From NCBI GenBank assembly GCA_016869735.1, contig VGDL01000006.1:1-64000 (forward strand): DNA of 64,000 bases, given 5' to 3'. Positions 34,566-43,582 of this stretch are shown here, piece by piece. Source of the stretch: Alphaproteobacteria bacterium. GTDB lineage: Bacteria; Pseudomonadota; Alphaproteobacteria; Acetobacterales; Acetobacteraceae. How positions within the stretch are numbered: the stretch's first letter is position 1; the number at the start of each line of letters is the position of its first letter. Position numbers and translations under genes: made by a program. Under the pieces are notes generated by a model, which made no database searches, was not told the origin of the DNA, and saw only the letters and a list, made by a program, of their open reading frames with translations.

Positions 34566-37391
34566 ATGACCGATACCCCAAAAGAGGCCCGCGATTATCG
34601 CGGCACCGTCTTCCTGCCGCAGACCGGCTTTCCGATGCGCGGCGATTTGCCGAAGCGCGAACCCGATATGCTGGCGCGCTGGGACCGCCTGAAACTGTGG
34701 GAGAGGCTCCGCGCGCAGTCCAAAGGGCGTGAGAGTTTTGTCCTGCATGACGGCCCGCCCTATGCCAATGGAAATCTGCATATCGGCCATGCGCTCAATA
34801 AGATTTTGAAGGATGTGATCAACCGCGCCGCGCAAATGGCCGGCTATAATGCGAATTACGTCCCCGGTTGGGATTGCCACGGCCTGCCGATTGAATGGAA
34901 GGTTGAAGAAGAATACCGCAACAAGGGCCGCGACAAGGATGCGGTGCCCGTTCTGGATTTCCGCGCCGAATGCCGCGCCTATGCCGAACATTGGCTTCAA
35001 GTGCAGCGCGAAGAATTTATCCGCCTGGGTGTCGCCGGTGATTGGGCGGATCGCTATGCAACGATGGATTTCGCCTCGGAAGCTGCCATCGCCGCTGAGA
35101 TCAGCAAGTTTTTGATGAATGGGTCACTCTATCGCGGGCTGCGCCCCGTGATGTGGAGCCCGGTGGAAAAAACCGCGCTGGCGGAAGCCGAGATTGAATA
35201 TCACGACCATGTCAGCCCGACGCTGCATGCGAAGTTCCGCATTCTGAAAGCGGGCGCGGCTGATCTGGTCGGCGCGGATGTGGTGATCTGGACCACCACG
35301 CCCTGGACCATGCCGGGCAATCGCGCGGTCGCTTACGGGGCTGAAATTGATTACGCGCTTTTGCATGTCGAAGGCTTGGCTGAGAAATCCTATTTGAAAA
35401 TCGGTGATCGGCTGCTGGTGGCGCTGCCCTTGTTGCCGCAATTCGAAAAGGATGCCGGCGTCGGCGCGCATAGCATCAAGCGCGTGATCAAGGGCGCCGA
35501 ACTTTCGGGCGCCATCGCGGCGCATCCGCTGCGCGGGCATGGCTATGAATTCGATGTGCCGTTGCTCCCTGGTGATTTCGTCACCACCGAAGCCGGCACG
35601 GGGTTTGTGCATATCGCGCCTGGTCATGGAGAGGATGACTTCAATCTGGGCCGCGCGCATAACCTGCCGATCCCTGAAACCGTGAACGACGACGGCACCT
35701 TCACCCATCACGCGCCGGGGTTTGAGGGCTTGCATGTCTTCAAGGCGCATACGGCGGTTTATGCGGCGATGGAGGCAGCGGGGACGCTGGCCGCGACAGG
35801 CAAGCTCACGCATAGCTACCCGCATAGCTGGCGTTCCAAGAAGCCAGTGATTTTCCGCGCGACACCGCAGTGGTTCATCGCCATGGATGACGCCAATGCG
35901 ATCCGCGCGAAATCATTGGACGCGATTGCCAAGACGCATTTCGTACCGGATGCGGGGCGCAACCGCATCGGGTCCATGGTGGCAGCGCGGCCCGATTGGT
36001 GCATCAGCCGCCAGCGCGCCTGGGGCGTGCCGATTCCGGTATTCGTGGATCGCCGCACCGGTGAGCCTTTGCGGGACCCTGCCATCATGGAACGCGTGGT
36101 TCAGGCTTTCCGGGATGAGGGCGCGGATGCCTGGTATAAGCCGGGTGCCACAGCGCGTTTCCTCGGCGAAGGGCGTGATCCGGCGGCTTATGAACAGGTG
36201 ATGGATATTGTGGATGTCTGGTTTGAATCAGGCTCCACCCATGCCTTTGTGCTGCCGCCGCGCGGGTTGCCTTTCCCGGCTGATCTTTATCTGGAAGGTT
36301 CGGACCAGCATCGCGGCTGGTTTCATTCATCGCTGCTTGAATCCGTGGGCACCAATGGTGTCGCGCCCTTCAAGGCCGTGCTGACGCATGGTTTTGTGCT
36401 GGATGAACAGGGGCGGAAAATGTCCAAATCCATGGGCAATGTCACTGCGCCGCAGGATGTGATGAAGCAATATGGCGCGGATATCCTGCGCCTTTGGGTG
36501 ATGAATTCCGATACGGCGCTGGATTTGCGCATCGGTCCTGAAATCCTGAAGCAGCAGGCGGAATTGTATCGGCGCATCAGGAATAGCTTGCGCTGGCTGC
36601 TTGGCAATCTGGATGGTTTTTCGGAAGATGAGATCGTTCCTTACGGCGAATTGCCGGAGCTTGAGCGTTGGTTGCTGCATCGTCTGACGGAATTGGATGC
36701 GAAGGTCAGGCGTGCGGTGGAAACCCATGACTGGACCGGGGTTTATCCGGAAATCCATCAGTTTTGCGCGACTGATCTTTCGGCGTTTTACTTCGATATC
36801 AGGAAGGACAGCCTTTACTGCGATGCGCCGGATGCGCTGCGCCGGCGTGCTGCGCGGACCGTGCTTGATGTTCTGCATCGCTGCCTTTGTGCTTGGTTCG
36901 CGCCGGTCTTGGTGTTCACCGCCGAGGAAGCCTGGTTGGCGCGTTTCCCTGATGAGGAAGGCAGCGTGCATTTGCTCGATTTCCCCTTCGTGCCGGAGGG
37001 TTGGAAGGATCCGGCCTTGGCTGCGAAATGGGCGCGCTTGCGTGATTTGCGGCGTGCCGTGACGGGTGTGCTGGAACGCGCGCGTGTGGCGCAGGAAATT
37101 GGTTCATCCTTGCAGGCTGCGCCTGTGTTGCATGTGGCGACGGATGATGCCGCGCTTTTGTCTCCTAACTTGTGGGCGGAGCTTTGCATCACCTCGGGCT
37201 TCGCCCTTTCGGATGCGTCGCCGCCTGAGGGCGCGTTTGTAGCCGATGGTGTCTCTGATGCTGCTGCGGTGTTCCGTGCTGCCCCTGGTTTGAAGTGTGA
37301 CCGCTGTTGGCGTGTTCTGCCCGAAGTCGGCGAGTGTAGCGCCCATCCCACCTTATGCCGCCGCTGCGACGCAGTGGTCGAGGCGCTGTAA
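34566..37391 (+). CDS. ileS: Isoleucyl-tRNA synthetase
   Basis: Charges tRNA-Ile (941 aa, normal length for the bacterial class I enzyme). The ATP-site motif HIGH is at 72-75 and KMSKS at 618-622. The editing CP1 domain is intact, with WTTTPWTMPGN and the later GTGFVHIAPGHGEDDF. The C-terminal zinc knuckle is present as CDRCWRV and CRRCDAV. The overlap of its stop with the lspA start (TAATG) makes an ileS-lspA unit. Confidence 0.98.
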   Translation: MTDTPKEARDYRGTVFLPQTGFPMRGDLPKREPDMLARWDRLKLWERLRAQSKGRESFVLHDGPPYANGNLHIGHALNKILKDVINRAAQMAGYNANYVPGWDCHGLPIEWKVEEEYRNKGRDKDAVPVLDFRAECRAYAEHWLQVQREEFIRLGVAGDWADRYATMDFASEAAIAAEISKFLMNGSLYRGLRPVMWSPVEKTALAEAEIEYHDHVSPTLHAKFRILKAGAADLVGADVVIWTTTPWTMPGNRAVAYGAEIDYALLHVEGLAEKSYLKIGDRLLVALPLLPQFEKDAGVGAHSIKRVIKGAELSGAIAAHPLRGHGYEFDVPLLPGDFVTTEAGTGFVHIAPGHGEDDFNLGRAHNLPIPETVNDDGTFTHHAPGFEGLHVFKAHTAVYAAMEAAGTLAATGKLTHSYPHSWRSKKPVIFRATPQWFIAMDDANAIRAKSLDAIAKTHFVPDAGRNRIGSMVAARPDWCISRQRAWGVPIPVFVDRRTGEPLRDPAIMERVVQAFRDEGADAWYKPGATARFLGEGRDPAAYEQVMDIVDVWFESGSTHAFVLPPRGLPFPADLYLEGSDQHRGWFHSSLLESVGTNGVAPFKAVLTHGFVLDEQGRKMSKSMGNVTAPQDVMKQYGADILRLWVMNSDTALDLRIGPEILKQQAELYRRIRNSLRWLLGNLDGFSEDEIVPYGELPELERWLLHRLTELDAKVRRAVETHDWTGVYPEIHQFCATDLSAFYFDIRKDSLYCDAPDALRRRAARTVLDVLHRCLCAWFAPVLVFTAEEAWLARFPDEEGSVHLLDFPFVPEGWKDPALAAKWARLRDLRRAVTGVLERARVAQEIGSSLQAAPVLHVATDDAALLSPNLWAELCITSGFALSDASPPEGAFVADGVSDAAAVFRAAPGLKCDRCWRVLPEVGECSAHPTLCRRCDAVVEAL

Positions 37392-37948
37392 TGAAGGCGG
37401 GGTCCGGGGAGACACTGTCTCCCCGGCGGGGGTCTGGGGGCAGCGCCCCCGGCCTGTTCCGCCTTGGTCTGATATTCGCGGTTTTGATTTTTGTTTTCGA
37501 TCAGCTTTCAAAGTGGATTGTGTTGGACGTGCTGTTCTTGCCCGAGGTCCAGCACATCCCCTTATTTTCGGCAGGCCCTTTTGGCCTTGATCTGACCATG
37601 GTCTGGAATCGGGGTGTGACGTTTGGCCTGTTTTCCGGCGATGGCCCTTGGAATCATGTGATTTTGGCTGGGGTTGCTGCGGCGATTGCCGTTTTTTTGC
37701 TCCGATGGCTGGCGCGGGCCGAAGGGCGGATGGTGGCCTTGGCGCTTGGCGCTGTGATTGGTGGCGCCTTTGGCAATGTCTTGGATCGGTTGCGTTTTGG
37801 CGCGGTGGTGGATTTCGTGGATACCCATGCCTGGGGCTGGCATTGGTATGTGTTCAATGTGGCGGATGCGGCCATTATTTGTGGGGTTGGGGTGCTTTTG
37901 TTGGATGCCTTGTTGCCGCCACGCCAAACGCCTAAAGATAGCGTATGA
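37391..37948 (+). CDS. lspA: Lipoprotein signal peptidase with repeat-derived N-terminal insertion
   Basis: Aspartic signal peptidase II of the inner membrane (185 aa, four helices), removing lipoprotein signal peptides. Catalytic aspartates lie in GNVLDRLRFGAVVDFVD and FNVADAA, and NRGVTFG is the conserved early motif. The ATG overlaps the ileS stop (TAATG). The first helix starts only near residue 24, because codons about 4-20 are made by a palindromic GC-rich repeat (37399-37452) translated as SGETLSPRRGSGGSAPG. Typical LspA proteins are 160-170 aa. The catalytic part is intact, so function is probably retained. Confidence 0.95.
   Translation: MKAGSGETLSPRRGSGGSAPGLFRLGLIFAVLIFVFDQLSKWIVLDVLFLPEVQHIPLFSAGPFGLDLTMVWNRGVTFGLFSGDGPWNHVILAGVAAAIAVFLLRWLARAEGRMVALALGAVIGGAFGNVLDRLRFGAVVDFVDTHAWGWHWYVFNVADAAIICGVGVLLLDALLPPRQTPKDSV
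37399..37452 (+). repeat. Double-hairpin palindromic repeat element inside lspA
   Basis: Two inverted repeats lie side by side: an 11-bp perfect stem (CCGGGGAGACA with its complement, 37404-37414 and 37416-37426, one-base centre), then a 6-bp stem (GGGGGC/GCCCCC, 37436-37441 and 37445-37450, 3-base loop). The composition (GGGGTCCGGGG and GGGTCTGGGGGCAGCG) is unlike the surrounding code and resembles dispersed intergenic palindromes I know from alphaproteobacteria. It is in frame with lspA and adds residues before helix 1. No second copy was seen in this window. Confidence 0.7.
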
Positions 37949-38520
37949 TTCTTCGCCTCAAGACCCTTTTGCCTGCTCTTTCACTGCTGCTGCTGGCCGG
38001 CTGTGGAGAGAATACGGCGCGCACGCTTGGTTTTATCCGGGATGCGCCCGATGAATTCCGTGTGACCACGCGCGCGCCGCTATCCATGCCGCCGGATATG
38101 GCGGGGGGGTTGCCGCCGCCGCGCCCGGGTGCTGTGCGCCCGATGGAGCGCAGCCCGCGGGATGAGGCGGAGGCGGTGCTGGTGCCATCCTTGGCGCTGC
38201 GTGATCCGCGCCAGCAGCCGCGTGCGGCTGGGGGCAGTGTGGGTGAAATCGCGCTGTTACAGGCGGCGGGGCCAGCGCCTTCGGGCGATATTCGCCGTCA
38301 GGTAGATGAGGAAAGCCAGAGGCTGGACCGCCCGCCGCGTGATGTGGTGGATCGGCTGATTTTCTGGCGTGACCCACCGCCGCCAGGGATTGCGGTGGAC
38401 CCTGCTCGGGAGCGGGAGCGTATCCGCGAAAATGCTGCCCTTGGGATTGAAGGCTCTGCCGGGGATACGCCCATTCAGCAGCCAAGGGCACGAAACCTGT
38501 TGCAGAGGCTTGGCTTCTGA
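37945..38520 (+). CDS. DUF3035 domain lipoprotein
   Basis: A 191-residue predicted lipoprotein. Signal sequence 1-18 ends with the lipobox LLAGC, so Cys19 would be lipidated and anchored in the membrane. The DUF3035 region includes RDAPDEFRVTTRAPLSMPPD, RSPRDEAEAVL and a disordered Pro/Arg-rich C-terminus ending near IQQPRARNLLQRLGF. It overlaps the lspA stop by four bases (ATGA), which fits, since LspA would process it. Function unknown; the family is mostly alphaproteobacterial. Confidence 0.83.
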   Translation: MILRLKTLLPALSLLLLAGCGENTARTLGFIRDAPDEFRVTTRAPLSMPPDMAGGLPPPRPGAVRPMERSPRDEAEAVLVPSLALRDPRQQPRAAGGSVGEIALLQAAGPAPSGDIRRQVDEESQRLDRPPRDVVDRLIFWRDPPPPGIAVDPARERERIRENAALGIEGSAGDTPIQQPRARNLLQRLGF

Positions 38521-38568
38521 ACATGTTGTGGGCTGGTTTCCGGCCCGGCTGATACCATCTCTGGGGGT

Positions 38569-39927
38569 ATGATGCGCTTGACCCGTCGCCAGACCCTTGC
38601 CTCTGCCGCTGCGCTATGCGCGGCAGCCCCGGCCAATGCCCAGAACGCCGCGCCGCCGCCGAGGCCATTATTTGGCGCACGGCATTGGCGCCTGGCCAAT
38701 GGGTTGGAGGTTGCCTTCATCCCCTTCAGCCGCGCGCCGGTGGTCACGCAGTATTTGTTCTATGCTGCGGGCGGGGCGGAAGACCCGGCGGGCCGTTCGG
38801 GTGTTGCGCATTTTCTTGAACATATGATGTTCAAGGGCAGCCCCAAGATTGGGGTTGGGGATTTTTCGCGGCTGGTGGCGCGGGAAGGGGGCAACGACAA
38901 TGCTTTCACGTCGCGCGATGTCACGGCCTATCACCAGGCGGTGGGGGCTTCCCGCCTTGGCATGATCCTGGAGATGGAGGCGGACCGCATGGCCGCACCC
39001 CTGATCCCGCAGGAATTCATGGAAAGTGAGCGCGGCGTGGTGCTGGAAGAACGCCAGCAAAGGACCGATTCCAACCCAAGGGCTCGGTTCCGGGAGGCGT
39101 TTACGGCCGCCCTTTGGGGCCGCCAGCATTGGGCGGGCCGGCCGATCATTGGCTGGGAAGATGAAATTCGCGCGATTTCCCGCGATGATCTGGTGGGCTT
39201 CCATGCGCGGTTTTATGCGCCCTCCAATGCGACGCTGGTGATCAGCGGCGCCGTGCCGGAAGATGTAGTGCGTCGGCTGGTGGATCAGCATTACGGCAGC
39301 ATCCCGGTGCGGGAAGCGGCAAGGCGGGATCGTGCGCCGCAGCCGGCGCAGGCCGTGGAACCAAGGTTGATCCGGCGTGATCCGATGACGCGCGATGCGC
39401 TGTTCCTGAAGGCCTGGATGGCGCCCTCGCTGACAGCGGGGGAAAGCGCCCATGCGCTGCCGCTGGAAGTGCTTTCGCATCTGCTGGGCGGCGGCCAGGG
39501 CAGCCGGCTGCATAAGGCGCTTGTGGAAAGCGGCCTCGCGGTATCAGCCGGCACGGGGTATGATGGTGATGCGGCGGGCATGACGGAGTTTTATCTTTCC
39601 GCCATGCCGCGACCGGGCGTTGCGCCGGAACGGCTGGAGGAGGCCGCGAATGGCGTGATCGAGACGCTGATCCAGCAAGGCCCGACCGAAGCGGAAGTAG
39701 CGCGGGCAATCCGGCAACTTACCGCCGGCGCGATGCTGGCACTTGATGGCTTTGGCGCCGGGCCGCGCATGGTGGGCGGGACGCTTGCGATTGGCTTGCC
39801 CTTGGATGCGGTGGAATTCTGGCCGGCGCGGATCAGCGCGGTGACGCGTGATCAGGTGGAAGTCGCGGCGCGCGCGGTTTTGCCAAGCGCCCCCAATACC
39901 GCCGCCTGGCTGCTGCCCAGCGCATGA
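38569..39927 (+). CDS. M16 family zinc metallopeptidase, catalytic partner
   Basis: Exported pitrilysin-type protease (452 aa) with a signal peptide (about 1-24, ANA-Q). The inverted zinc motif HFLEH is at 81-85 with the downstream glutamate near Glu161 (GVVLEE). Two half-domains follow, as in mitochondrial-processing-peptidase-like proteins. Its stop overlaps the next M16 gene (ATGA), which lacks the motif; such pairs form a heterodimer. It acts in the periplasm, with unknown substrates. Confidence 0.93.
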   Translation: MMRLTRRQTLASAAALCAAAPANAQNAAPPPRPLFGARHWRLANGLEVAFIPFSRAPVVTQYLFYAAGGAEDPAGRSGVAHFLEHMMFKGSPKIGVGDFSRLVAREGGNDNAFTSRDVTAYHQAVGASRLGMILEMEADRMAAPLIPQEFMESERGVVLEERQQRTDSNPRARFREAFTAALWGRQHWAGRPIIGWEDEIRAISRDDLVGFHARFYAPSNATLVISGAVPEDVVRRLVDQHYGSIPVREAARRDRAPQPAQAVEPRLIRRDPMTRDALFLKAWMAPSLTAGESAHALPLEVLSHLLGGGQGSRLHKALVESGLAVSAGTGYDGDAAGMTEFYLSAMPRPGVAPERLEEAANGVIETLIQQGPTEAEVARAIRQLTAGAMLALDGFGAGPRMVGGTLAIGLPLDAVEFWPARISAVTRDQVEVAARAVLPSAPNTAAWLLPSA

Positions 39928-41177
39928 GCACGCCATTTCGCCTGCCCATTCAGCGCGTGGTGGCGCATGGGCTCACCGCCTGGCTGGTTGAGGATCATTC
40001 CGTGCCGGTGGTCTCCTTGTCCTGGTCATGGCCGGGTGGGGCAGCCTTTGATGCGCCGGGGCGTGAGGGCACGGCTAGCCTTGCGGCGGCGCTGCTGACG
40101 GAAGGTGCGGGCGATTTGCCGGCAGCGGCCTTCACCGATGCGCTGCGCGATGCCGGGATTGGGCTTTCCTTCGGCGCGGGGCGGGATGATGTGGATGCCG
40201 GGTTTCGCTGCCTGATCGATGCCCTGCCGGAGGCTGAACGCCTTGCGCGCTTGGCGATGACCGCGCCACGCTTGGATCAGGCGGCGATTGAAAGGCTGCG
40301 GGCGCGGGCCATTGCCGGGGCGCGGCAATCGTTGGAAACACCGCGCGGCCAGGCGGGGCGTGCCTTCTGGTCGGCTGCCTTTCCGGCGCATACGGCAGGG
40401 CGTCCTGCGGGCGGCACAGCGGAAAGCTTGGCTGCCATCACGCCTGAAGATTTACGCGGCCTGCTTGGCGGGCAATTGCGGCGGGATGGGCTCACCATCG
40501 CCGCTGCCGGCGCCATCCGCCCGGATGATTTGGCGGCCTTGCTGGGGCGACTTTTCGCGGGGCTGCCGGCGGGCGCGCCTGAAACGCCGCCCTCATTGCC
40601 CGGCTTTACCAGCTTCGGCCAGCGCGTGATCGGCATTGATAGCCCGCAATCCCAGGCGATTTTCGGGCATGAAGGCATTGCCGCGCGCGATCCGCAATTT
40701 GAAGTGGCGCAGGTCGTATTGCGTATTTTCGGCGGTGGCGGGTTTTCCTCGCGGCTCACGGAATCGGTGCGCGTCAAGCGCGGGCTGACCTACGGCATTG
40801 GGGTTGGGATCGATACCGGGTTTGGCGGCGGCGTGCTGGCCGGCAGTGTCGCCAGCGATAATGGCAAAATCGCCGAGGCGCTGGCGGTGACGCGCGATGA
40901 ATGGGCGCGCATGGCGGCGGATGGGCCAACGGACGCTGAAATGACAGAAGCGGTGGCGTTTCTGACCGGATCGCTGGCGCTGCAATTCACTGATAGTCGG
41001 CGGATCGCGAATACACTGATGGCGATGCAGCGTAATGAACGGGCGATTGATTGGCTGGATGGCAGAACGGAAAGGCTGCGCGCGATCAGCCGCGATGATG
41101 CGGCGCGCATGGCGCGGCGGCTATTGAAGCCTGAGGCGCTTTCAGTTGTGGTGGCGGGGCGGCCTGTAGGTCTTTAG
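39924..41177 (+). CDS. M16 family protein, non-catalytic partner
   Basis: A 417-residue M16 homologue without HxxEH: the equivalent stretch reads GTASLAAALLTEGAG. It keeps the Arg-Tyr pair (RGLTYG, near 286-290), which in heterodimers binds substrate for the catalytic partner. No clear signal peptide is seen at the chosen ATG, although the partner is exported; a longer N-terminus is not possible because the gene overlaps the first. This missing signal is odd and may mean co-export or an atypical signal. Confidence 0.9.
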   Translation: MSTPFRLPIQRVVAHGLTAWLVEDHSVPVVSLSWSWPGGAAFDAPGREGTASLAAALLTEGAGDLPAAAFTDALRDAGIGLSFGAGRDDVDAGFRCLIDALPEAERLARLAMTAPRLDQAAIERLRARAIAGARQSLETPRGQAGRAFWSAAFPAHTAGRPAGGTAESLAAITPEDLRGLLGGQLRRDGLTIAAAGAIRPDDLAALLGRLFAGLPAGAPETPPSLPGFTSFGQRVIGIDSPQSQAIFGHEGIAARDPQFEVAQVVLRIFGGGGFSSRLTESVRVKRGLTYGIGVGIDTGFGGGVLAGSVASDNGKIAEALAVTRDEWARMAADGPTDAEMTEAVAFLTGSLALQFTDSRRIANTLMAMQRNERAIDWLDGRTERLRAISRDDAARMARRLLKPEALSVVVAGRPVGL

Positions 41178-41245
41178 GCTCGGGCTTGCGCCCGGCGCCA
41201 GCTTTGCGCAGGCTGCGATCCTCTTGCAGGATTCCACGCAGCACC

Positions 41246-41866
41246 ATGCCTGATATTTCGGAACAAACCTTGATCCCCGCGCCGCTTGGCGTGGTTTGGC
41301 CCTTGCTGAGCGACCCGGCCGAGGTCGCGGCCTGTATCCCCGGCGCGCAATTGGCGCCTTCGATCGGGGATGGCCTCTGGCGCGGTTCCATCAAGGTGAA
41401 ATTCGGCCCTACCACGGCAGCATTTCGTGGTGAGGCAAAGCTTGAATATGACCATGATGCGCATCGCTGCCGCATTGAAGGGCGCGGCATTGACCAGCGC
41501 GGCGCATCGCGCGCACTCGCCAATGGTGATGTGCTCGCGGTGGCCGAAGGCGAAGCAACCCGGCTGACCGTGAATGGCAGCTTCACCGTAACCGGCCCTT
41601 TGGAGACCTTCGCCAATGCCGGCGGTGTGCATGTGGCGCGCGCCCTTTTGGCGGAATTCGCAAACAACATGGCGAACCGCGCCATGGCCGCAGCACCCGC
41701 CGTCGCACCCGCAGCGGAACCGGCAGCGCCAGCAGCGGCCGCGCCCGCCGCACCACCTCCTCCGCCACCACCGCCTGCGCCGGCGGCGGAGCTTAATGCT
41801 TTCGGCCTGCTTTGGCGGGCTTTTCTTTCCTGGTTCAGCAGTCTTTTCGGCAAAGGGAATAAATAA
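41246..41866 (+). CDS. CoxG-like SRPBCC family protein
   Basis: A 206-residue protein with an N-terminal SRPBCC/CoxG lipid- or ligand-binding domain (IPAPLGVVWPLLSDPAEVAACIPGAQ; ANAGGVHVARALLAEFANNM near 126-145). A long Ala/Pro linker and a short C-terminal amphipathic anchor (FGLLWRAFLSWFSSLFG) follow. In CO-dehydrogenase clusters CoxG recruits the enzyme to the membrane; no cox genes are here. The next gene, a ThDP enzyme, starts two bases after its stop, so it may anchor or assist that enzyme (inference). Confidence 0.85.
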   Translation: MPDISEQTLIPAPLGVVWPLLSDPAEVAACIPGAQLAPSIGDGLWRGSIKVKFGPTTAAFRGEAKLEYDHDAHRCRIEGRGIDQRGASRALANGDVLAVAEGEATRLTVNGSFTVTGPLETFANAGGVHVARALLAEFANNMANRAMAAAPAVAPAAEPAAPAAAAPAAPPPPPPPPAPAAELNAFGLLWRAFLSWFSSLFGKGNK

Positions 41867-41868
41867 TC

Positions 41869-43533
41869 ATGGCAGCGCCCAAGCTTTCTGATGTTCTGGC
41901 AACGGTCTTCGCGCAGGAAGGTTGCGATACGCTTTTCACCTTGATGGGTGATGCGAATATGTATTGGACCGAGGCAATGCAGCGCCAGCCGGGGATGAAT
42001 ATCATCCATGCGCGGCATGAACATTGCGCCGTTGCGATGGCGGACGCTTACGCACGCGCCACCGGCAAGGTTGGTGTTGCTTCCACCACCTGCGGGCCGG
42101 GCTTTACGCAAATCATGACCGGGCTTGCCATTGCTGCGCGGGCCAATACGCCGATGGTGGTGTTTGCGGGTGATTCACCGATCGCCGCACCCTATTACAT
42201 TCAGCAGATTGATATGGCGCCGCTGACGCAGGCAACGGGTGCGCATCATATCTCCGTCAAAACCATGGATCGCGCTTTGGATAATGTGCGCGAAGCCTTC
42301 CATTTCGCCGCACTGGAACGCCGCCCCGTTGTGATCAGCATCCCGATGGACCTGCAAAAGCAGGCCTATCCGCATATGGTGGATTACATTCCATCCGCTG
42401 ATTATCTGCCCGTGCCGCAGCGCCCGCAGCCTGATCCGATGCTGGTTCAAAAGCTGGTTGAGATGATCGCAGCCGCTGAAAAGCCGATCATCATCGCAGG
42501 CCGCGGGGCGAAGCTTTCCCAGGCGCGTGGGGCGATTGAAGAAATGGCGGAAGCCATGGGCGCGCTGCTCGCGACATCGCTGCAAGCCAAGGGGCTGTTC
42601 ACCGGCAATCGCTTCGCCATGGATATCTCGGGCGCCTATGCCAGTGATTTCTCGCGCGAACGCTTTGCCGAAGCGGATCTGGTGATCGGCATCGGCGTTG
42701 GGCTTGGCGCCTATACGACGGAAAGCGGTTACCTCTATCCCGGCGCGCAGACGGTGCAGATTGATATCGGCCCGCGTGGGTTATGGCAGGGGCTGCGCAC
42801 GGCGGATTTGCATATCCGCGCCGATGCTAAGGCGGCGGCAGAAGCGGTGACTGCGGCGATCAAGCGCCATAGCGCTTCCGGCAAGCGCTTCCGCAGCGAT
42901 GAAATGGCCGCGCTGATTGCCGCCGATGTGCCGGACCGCAAGGAATTCACCATCGCCCCTGGTACGGTTGATCCGCGCAAGGCGATCATGGAATTGGATG
43001 CGGTGGTGCCCAAGGATTGGGATGTGGTGATTGGCGGCGGGCATTACCTTGGCTTTGCCATGACCTATCTGAAGGGCCGCGCTGCCGAACGTTATCATGT
43101 CGTCAGCGATTTCGGCGCCATCGGCAATGGCCTGCCGGCGGCGATTGGCGTCGCCGCCGCGCGCAAGGATGGCAAGGTGCTGCTGATTGAAGGCGATGGC
43201 AGCTTGCTAATGCATATCCAGGAATTGGAAACCGCGCGCCGGCATGGCGTGAAATTCCTGATGGCGATCATCAATGATGGCGGCTATGGCGCGGAAATCC
43301 ATAAATTCCGCGCGGGCAATATTGATGCCGGTATCGTCATTCATGGCCGCGGCGATCTGGCGGGTGTCGCCAATGGCTTTGGCGTGCGCGGCCAGACGGT
43401 CAGCGCGTTTGGCCAAATGGGCGCGATGTTTGAAACCCACCAAAGCGGCAATAGCGCCAGCCTTTGGGATGTGCACACCGATGATACGGTGGTGTCACGC
43501 CCCTATCGCCGGATTCATTACGGGGAAGCCTGA
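41869..43533 (+). CDS. Thiamine-diphosphate-dependent enzyme (acetolactate-synthase-like)
   Basis: A 554-residue ThDP enzyme with the three-domain POX/AHAS layout. Catalytic Glu51 lies in HARHEHCAVAMADAYAR; the ThDP-magnesium motif starts GDGSLLMHIQE and ends NDGGYG near residue 467. FAD-binding and branched-chain AHAS features are not obvious, so it is more likely a 2-keto-acid decarboxylase or carboligase for a catabolic substrate. It follows CoxG by two bases and is convergent with an enoyl-CoA hydratase gene across a terminator. Confidence 0.88.
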   Translation: MAAPKLSDVLATVFAQEGCDTLFTLMGDANMYWTEAMQRQPGMNIIHARHEHCAVAMADAYARATGKVGVASTTCGPGFTQIMTGLAIAARANTPMVVFAGDSPIAAPYYIQQIDMAPLTQATGAHHISVKTMDRALDNVREAFHFAALERRPVVISIPMDLQKQAYPHMVDYIPSADYLPVPQRPQPDPMLVQKLVEMIAAAEKPIIIAGRGAKLSQARGAIEEMAEAMGALLATSLQAKGLFTGNRFAMDISGAYASDFSRERFAEADLVIGIGVGLGAYTTESGYLYPGAQTVQIDIGPRGLWQGLRTADLHIRADAKAAAEAVTAAIKRHSASGKRFRSDEMAALIAADVPDRKEFTIAPGTVDPRKAIMELDAVVPKDWDVVIGGGHYLGFAMTYLKGRAAERYHVVSDFGAIGNGLPAAIGVAAARKDGKVLLIEGDGSLLMHIQELETARRHGVKFLMAIINDGGYGAEIHKFRAGNIDAGIVIHGRGDLAGVANGFGVRGQTVSAFGQMGAMFETHQSGNSASLWDVHTDDTVVSRPYRRIHYGEA

Positions 43534-43541
43534 ATCAAAAA

Positions 43542-43567
43542 GGGCGCTGCCTTATCGTGCAGCGCCC
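43542..43567 (-). terminator. Rho-independent terminator, convergent
   Basis: A perfect 9-bp stem (GGGCGCTGC and GCAGCGCCC) with an eight-base loop. On the minus strand it is followed by five T, so it is a classic terminator for the hydratase gene ending at 43583. On the plus strand it can also end the ThDP transcript. Confidence 0.85.
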
Positions 43568-43582
43568 GTTAGATGGGGTTTA

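Noticed and set aside
33337-34581. 414-codon minus-strand frame over ribF
   Set aside because: Antisense shadow crossing the ribF terminator, with no family-like content.
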